Source: an uncultured Anaerolineae bacterium | GTDB taxonomy: Bacteria; Chloroflexota; Anaerolineae; Anaerolineales; Villigracilaceae | Length of the DNA stretch: 64,000 bases | Direction: 5' to 3' | Assembly (NCBI GenBank): GCA_903822545.1 | Contig: CAIJPN010000029.1 | Coordinates: forward strand, 31,175-95,174 | In this document: piece after piece, positions 60,327 through 64,000 of the stretch | Layout: every line of letters starts with the position of its first letter | How positions within the stretch are numbered: the stretch's first letter is position 1 | The notes under the pieces: generated by a model | The model's input: only the letters and a program-made list of their open reading frames with translations | Database searches by the model: none | What the model was told of the DNA's origin: nothing | Position numbers and translations under genes: made by a program

Positions 60327-62399
60327 ATGCCAGTTCCCAGCAAAAAAGCCAGGGTCAGAGCAGAATCCCCATCTGAATTATCCAACAAAAACCGTTTCCG
60401 TGAGATTTATGATTACATCACGGATGCGATTTTTGTGTTGGATGATGAAACCTGTGCAGTGATAGATGTTAACGAGGCTGCCAGCGAGCTTTTTGGGTTT
60501 TCGCGCGATGAATTGCTGCGGCTGGATGTTAGCCTGGCGAATGCGGGCGAGCTGCACCTGGCCATGCAGCGTACCTGCCAGATGGCAAAGAGCCTGAAGC
60601 GCGAGCCGCAGGTGGCCGAGTGGCATACCCGTCATAAGGATGGTTCTCTTTTTTGGGTGGAAGCGAATATGCGCGCAGCCGAAATTGGTGGTCGCCAGCG
60701 TTTGCTGGTGACGGTGCGCGATATTACCGGGCGCAAGCGCGCGGCCCAGGTTCAGTTGGCTTATTATCGGATTTCGAACGCGGCCTTGCAATCGCACAGC
60801 CTGGATGAGTTTTATCGCTCTATTCACAGCCTGATCGATGAGTTGATGCCCGCTCGTAATTTTTATATTGCCCTGTACGATGAGTTGTATGACATTATCA
60901 GTTACCCCTATTTTGTGGATGATTTTGATCGCGTGCCGGAGCCGCATGCGCCTGACACCGGCCTGACCACTTATGTGCTGCGCAACCAGAAGCCCTTGCG
61001 TGTTACGTCGGATGTGTTGCAGGAGATGATCGCGCGCGGCGAAGTGGAACTGCTCGGCGCAGATTCATATGACTGGTTGGGGGTGCCGCTGCGCACGCAG
61101 GAAAAAATATTGGGGGTTTTGTGTGTGCAAACCTATCGTGCCGATGAGCGCCTGACTGATGAGCACAAGGATGTTTTATCGTTCGTCTCCACGCAGGTGG
61201 CCATGGCGATTGATCGCCGGCGTTTCCAGGATTCGTTTTTGGCAATCAAAGATACACTCAGGAACTCTGAAAACCTGTATCGGCGCGCCATCGAAGCTGC
61301 CGGGGCGGTTCCGTATTACCAGGATTACCAGGCGGATGTTTATGTTTTCATCGGGGAGAATATTCGCCAGATTTTGGGATACAGCATCGATGAGTTTACA
61401 CCATCGCTGTGGCAGGAAGTCTGTGTAAAGGCGGTGCCGCTGGGCGAAGGTGCAAAATACGATTCGCACAATGCCATTTTGCAGGCGCGCGCCGGGAAAA
61501 TCTCCATCTGGCAGGCCGATAACCTGGTGCGCACCGCCAGCGGCGAGCTGCGCTGGATTTATGATGTGGCCGTGGAAGTGCTCGGCGCAGACGGCCGTTC
61601 GAAGGGTTCGATTGGTATTTTGCAAGATGTCACCGATCGTAAATTGGCTGAAGAGCAAATATTGAAGATGAATGAAGAGTTGGAACGACGCGTGACTGAA
61701 CGCACCGCCCAGCTTGAGCAGGCGATTAAAGAAATTGAGTCATTTTCTTACTCGGTTTCGCACGATCTGCGCGCCCCGCTGCGCGCGCTGAATGGGTATG
61801 CGCGTATCCTGATGACCGATTTTGGCGAGCAGGTGCCACCGGATGCCAAAAAGTACCTTTCGGGCATCGATGATAATGCTCGCCAGATGGGACGCCTGAT
61901 CGACGACATCCTGGCGCTCTCGCGCCTGAGCCGCCAGCCTTTGAATTTCCAGCTGATCGACCAGTTGGATATTATCCAGCGTGCGCTGCACACTCTCCAG
62001 CCGGAGATGGAAGATCGCAATGTTGATATTTTCCTGCCGAAATCGCTGGAAACGCATGGCGACCCGACGCTTTTGTACCAGGTCTGGTTGAATTTGCTCG
62101 GCAATGCGCTGAAATTTACCCGTCACCGTGATCCCGCTAAAATTAGCGTAGATACGCTGGTAAAAGACGGCGAAACGGTCTTTTTTGTCAAAGACGATGG
62201 GGCAGGTTTTGACATGAAGTATGCCAGCAAGCTGTTTGGCGTGTTCCAGCGCCTGCACCGTGCCGAAGATTTCGAGGGAACCGGCGTGGGGCTTGCCATC
62301 GTCCAGCGCGTCATCCACCGGCATGGTGGACGCATCTGGGCCGAGTCGCAGCCTGGCCAAGGGGCCACTTTTTACTTTACACTCCCCGGCGTGAAATAG
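60327..62399 (+). CDS. Hybrid-sensor-free PAS-GAF-PAS histidine kinase
   Basis: 690 residues. PAS 1 (about 25-140, IFVLDDETCAVIDVNEAAS), GAF (150-300, LDEFYRSIHSLIDELMPARN; GVPLRTQEKILGVLCVQ), PAS 2 (315-445, GILQDVTDRKLAEEQ), a coiled coil, HisKA (SYSVSHDLRAPLRAL) and a Bergerat ATPase (NLLGNALKFTRH, DDGAGFD, GTGVGLAI). No TM helices, so it is cytoplasmic. It lies between purDM and purH with short gaps, and no response regulator is adjacent. Phytochrome-like in architecture but without a chromophore Cys that I can identify. Confidence 0.88.
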   Translation: MPVPSKKARVRAESPSELSNKNRFREIYDYITDAIFVLDDETCAVIDVNEAASELFGFSRDELLRLDVSLANAGELHLAMQRTCQMAKSLKREPQVAEWHTRHKDGSLFWVEANMRAAEIGGRQRLLVTVRDITGRKRAAQVQLAYYRISNAALQSHSLDEFYRSIHSLIDELMPARNFYIALYDELYDIISYPYFVDDFDRVPEPHAPDTGLTTYVLRNQKPLRVTSDVLQEMIARGEVELLGADSYDWLGVPLRTQEKILGVLCVQTYRADERLTDEHKDVLSFVSTQVAMAIDRRRFQDSFLAIKDTLRNSENLYRRAIEAAGAVPYYQDYQADVYVFIGENIRQILGYSIDEFTPSLWQEVCVKAVPLGEGAKYDSHNAILQARAGKISIWQADNLVRTASGELRWIYDVAVEVLGADGRSKGSIGILQDVTDRKLAEEQILKMNEELERRVTERTAQLEQAIKEIESFSYSVSHDLRAPLRALNGYARILMTDFGEQVPPDAKKYLSGIDDNARQMGRLIDDILALSRLSRQPLNFQLIDQLDIIQRALHTLQPEMEDRNVDIFLPKSLETHGDPTLLYQVWLNLLGNALKFTRHRDPAKISVDTLVKDGETVFFVKDDGAGFDMKYASKLFGVFQRLHRAEDFEGTGVGLAIVQRVIHRHGGRIWAESQPGQGATFYFTLPGVK

Positions 62400-62446
62400 T
62401 GTCTATACAATATCAGCAAAAGCGGGGATAATTGCGGCGCTGGAAC

Positions 62447-62505
62447 GGAGTCCAACATCTCATGGCGTTGGAATGCCAAGCCAAAGTTGGGATACTTTGG
62501 ACTCC
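62447..62505. repeat. Palindromic element (GGAGTCCAA family)
   Basis: GGAGTCCAA (62447-62455) pairs with TTGGACTCC (62497-62505); inner GTTGGAATGCC / CCAAAGTTGG pairing. Spacer between the kinase and purH. Confidence 0.75.
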
Positions 62506-62531
62506 ATCAAACATCGAAAGGACTCATCGTT

Positions 62532-63707
62532 ATGCCATCCTCCCTGCCCCTGCGCTACGGAACCAACCCCCAGCAATCTCCCGCCCGCGTTTTCATGCGC
62601 GACGGCGCAGATTTACCCATCCAGGTGCTGGGCGGCTCGCCCGGCTACATCAACCTGCTGGATGGGTTGAACGCCTGGCAGCTTGTCCGTGAGTTGAAAG
62701 CCGCCACCGGGCTGCCCGGCGCGGCCTCGTTCAAACACGTCAGCCCGGCGGGCGCGGCGGTTGGCGTGCCGCTCAACGACACGCTCAAGAAAATCTACTT
62801 TGTAGATGACGCCGAACTCAGCCCGCTCGCCACCGCCTACGCCCGCGCGCGCGGCGCCGACCGCCTGTGCTCTTTCGGCGACTTCATCGCCCTTTCCGAC
62901 ACTGTCGATGTCCCAACCGCCAGGCTGATTACCCGTGAAGTTTCGGACGGCGTTATCGCCCCCGGCTACGAACCGGAAGCCCTCGAAATTCTCAAGAAAA
63001 AGAAGGCCGGGAAATACGCCGTCGTCCAGATCGACCCGGCCTACGAAGCCCCGACCACCGAAACCCGCGATGTATTCGGCGTCTCCTTCGAGCAGGGCCG
63101 CCACACCCGCCCCGTCACCGCCGCCGATTTCAATAACATCGTCACCAAGTCCAAAAACCTGCCCGAATCTGCCCTGCGCGACTTGCAAATTGCCTGGATC
63201 GTGCTCAAATACACCCAATCCAACTCGGTGGCCTTCGTTGCCGATGGTCAGGCCATCGGCGTGGGCGCGGGGCAGCAGTCGCGCGTCCACTGCGTCCGTC
63301 TCGCCGGGCAAAAAGCCGATTTGTGGCGGCTGCGCCAGCATCCCGCCGTGCTGGCCCTGCCCTTCCGGCCCGAGATCAAACGCCCCGAGCGCGACAACGC
63401 CATCGACCAGTTCCTGCGCGATGACATCACCCCACGCGAAAAAGCCGCCTGGCCCGAAATCTTCACCGAACTCCCGCGCCAGCTCACCCCCGAAGAAAAA
63501 CGCGCCTGGCTCGACGTCCTGACCAACGTAGCCCTCGGCTCCGACGCCTTCTTCCCCTTCTCCGACAGCATCCACCGCGCCGCCGCATCCGGCGTCAAAT
63601 ACGTCTTCGAACCCGGCGGCTCCACCCGCGACGCCGATGTCATCTCGGCCGCCGACGATTACGGCATGACGATGGCGTTTACAGGGGTAAGGCTGTTTCA
63701 CCATTAA
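62532..63707 (+). CDS. purH: AICAR transformylase (PurH C-terminal type, without IMP cyclohydrolase)
   Basis: 391 residues from the ATG at 62532 (AAAGGA upstream). It starts with LRYGTNPQQSPARVFM and contains GAASFKHVSPAGAAVG, the catalytic Lys-His pair, GADRLCSFGDFIALSD, NSVAFVADGQAIGVGAGQQSRVH and ASDAFFPFSDS-like GSDAFFPFSDSIHRAA. The usual N-terminal IMP cyclohydrolase domain (about 200 residues) is absent. It formylates AICAR to FAICAR; the ring closure must be done by another protein. Confidence 0.92.
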   Translation: MPSSLPLRYGTNPQQSPARVFMRDGADLPIQVLGGSPGYINLLDGLNAWQLVRELKAATGLPGAASFKHVSPAGAAVGVPLNDTLKKIYFVDDAELSPLATAYARARGADRLCSFGDFIALSDTVDVPTARLITREVSDGVIAPGYEPEALEILKKKKAGKYAVVQIDPAYEAPTTETRDVFGVSFEQGRHTRPVTAADFNNIVTKSKNLPESALRDLQIAWIVLKYTQSNSVAFVADGQAIGVGAGQQSRVHCVRLAGQKADLWRLRQHPAVLALPFRPEIKRPERDNAIDQFLRDDITPREKAAWPEIFTELPRQLTPEEKRAWLDVLTNVALGSDAFFPFSDSIHRAAASGVKYVFEPGGSTRDADVISAADDYGMTMAFTGVRLFHH

Positions 63708-63713
63708 TTCATC

Positions 63714-63776
63714 GTAGGGGCGGGGTCTCCCCGCCCGCTTCCCCGCCCAACCTGGGCAGGGAAACCCTGCCCCTAC
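63714..63776. repeat. Palindromic element (GTAGGGGCG family)
   Basis: GTAGGGGC and GCCCCTAC outer arms (63714-63721 with 63769-63776) with inner GGGG/CCCC and GGGCAGGG/CCCTGCCC pairings. Spacer between purH and purN. Confidence 0.85.
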
Positions 63777-63792
63777 AGGAAATTTTTGTAAA

Positions 63793-64000
63793 TGTCTGCT
63801 CGATTAGTTGTTCTCGTTTCTGGTAACGGCTCCAACCTCCAGGCCATTCTCAACGCCTGTTCTCAGAAACCGGCCCATCAGACTCGCCCGCTGGAGCCAG
63901 ACTCCCGCCGAAAACGGTTCGAAATCGAAGGGGAGACAACTCCGAAATCCCAAAATTGCGCAAAAAGACGCATTTATCGGGCAGGAATTAAACGCAAACC
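63793..64000 (+). CDS. purN: Start of GAR transformylase (purN), partial and divergent
   Basis: The first 24 codons, SARLVVLVSGNGSNLQAILN, are a canonical PurN beginning (phosphate loop GNGSN). After about residue 25 the frame stays open to the window end, but the translation (QKPAHQTRPLEP; EGETTPKSQNCAKRR) no longer resembles PurN. Either an insertion interrupts the gene here or the sequence is unreliable near the edge. PurN would use formyl-tetrahydrofolate, fitting the operon. Confidence 0.55.

Noticed and set aside
62613..63704. 363-codon open frame on the minus strand
   Set aside because: Antisense to purH, low-complexity Gly/Val/Ala-rich translation, no ribosome site.

Overview
The window looks like a chromosomal segment of a Chloroflexota bacterium, most likely of the Anaerolineae. 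The evidence is moderate GC, a split/fused purine gene set (PurS-PurL and PurD-PurM fusions, stand-alone AICAR transformylase), a DUF62 SAM hydrolase next to an ECF transporter, many secreted proteins with Thr/Pro-rich linkers, and short palindromic repeats between and inside genes. This assignment is inference from gene content. No rRNA, tRNA, CRISPR array or intact transposase was found.

Region 1 (1-8.3 kb, minus strand) is a type VII secretion-like locus. It holds a VWA-TM-FHA surface protein, a Gly/Pro-rich WXG100 protein, four further ESAT-6/WXG100-sized proteins, a membrane-anchored pseudokinase and an EccC/EssC-type FtsK ATPase that runs off the left edge. Region 2 (8.3-20.1 kb) holds an anchored M14 carboxypeptidase, an MTA/SAH deaminase fused to a CYTH domain, an anchored lipase, cysK-cysE behind a long structured leader, an EF-G paralogue, a methyltransferase and an alkaline-phosphatase-superfamily enzyme. 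It ends with a thioredoxin-like lipoprotein whose first redox Cys codon is an in-frame TGA followed by a SECIS-like hairpin: a candidate selenoprotein.

Region 3 (20.1-26.2 kb, plus) has a repeat-rich gap, then SAM hydrolase with a complete ECF transporter (AA, S, T), an EVE-domain protein and a ferredoxin. Region 4 (26.2-32.8 kb, minus) is a cell-wall module: FhaA, FhaB, MTA phosphorylase, and a RodA/FtsW-PBP fusion whose transpeptidase has lost its catalytic motifs. A decayed SGNH hydrolase, a lipoprotein and an epoxide-hydrolase-like enzyme lie beyond it. Region 5 (32.8-37.7 kb, minus) is a molybdenum hydroxylase operon with two small unknown genes inside it. Region 6 (38-46 kb) is mixed: class II aldolase-like enzyme, Nudix hydrolase, cNMP-binding histidine kinase, adenosine-specific kinase, class III aminotransferase, a ruined two-component system, and an M28 peptidase with a riboswitch-like leader.

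Region 7 (46.3 kb to the right edge, plus) is a long purine operon: purSL, purQ, an AT-rich membrane gene, purC, a GNAT gene, purE, purK, serB, serA, purF, purDM, a PAS-GAF histidine kinase, purH (transformylase only) and the start of purN. serA/serB plausibly supply serine for glycine and one-carbon units. Nearly every junction carries a palindromic element, and several such elements lie in frame inside purL, purC and the molybdenum hydroxylase. MTA/SAH deaminase, SAM hydrolase, MTA phosphorylase and adenosine-specific kinase together suggest that SAM by-products and adenosine are salvaged into the purine pool.
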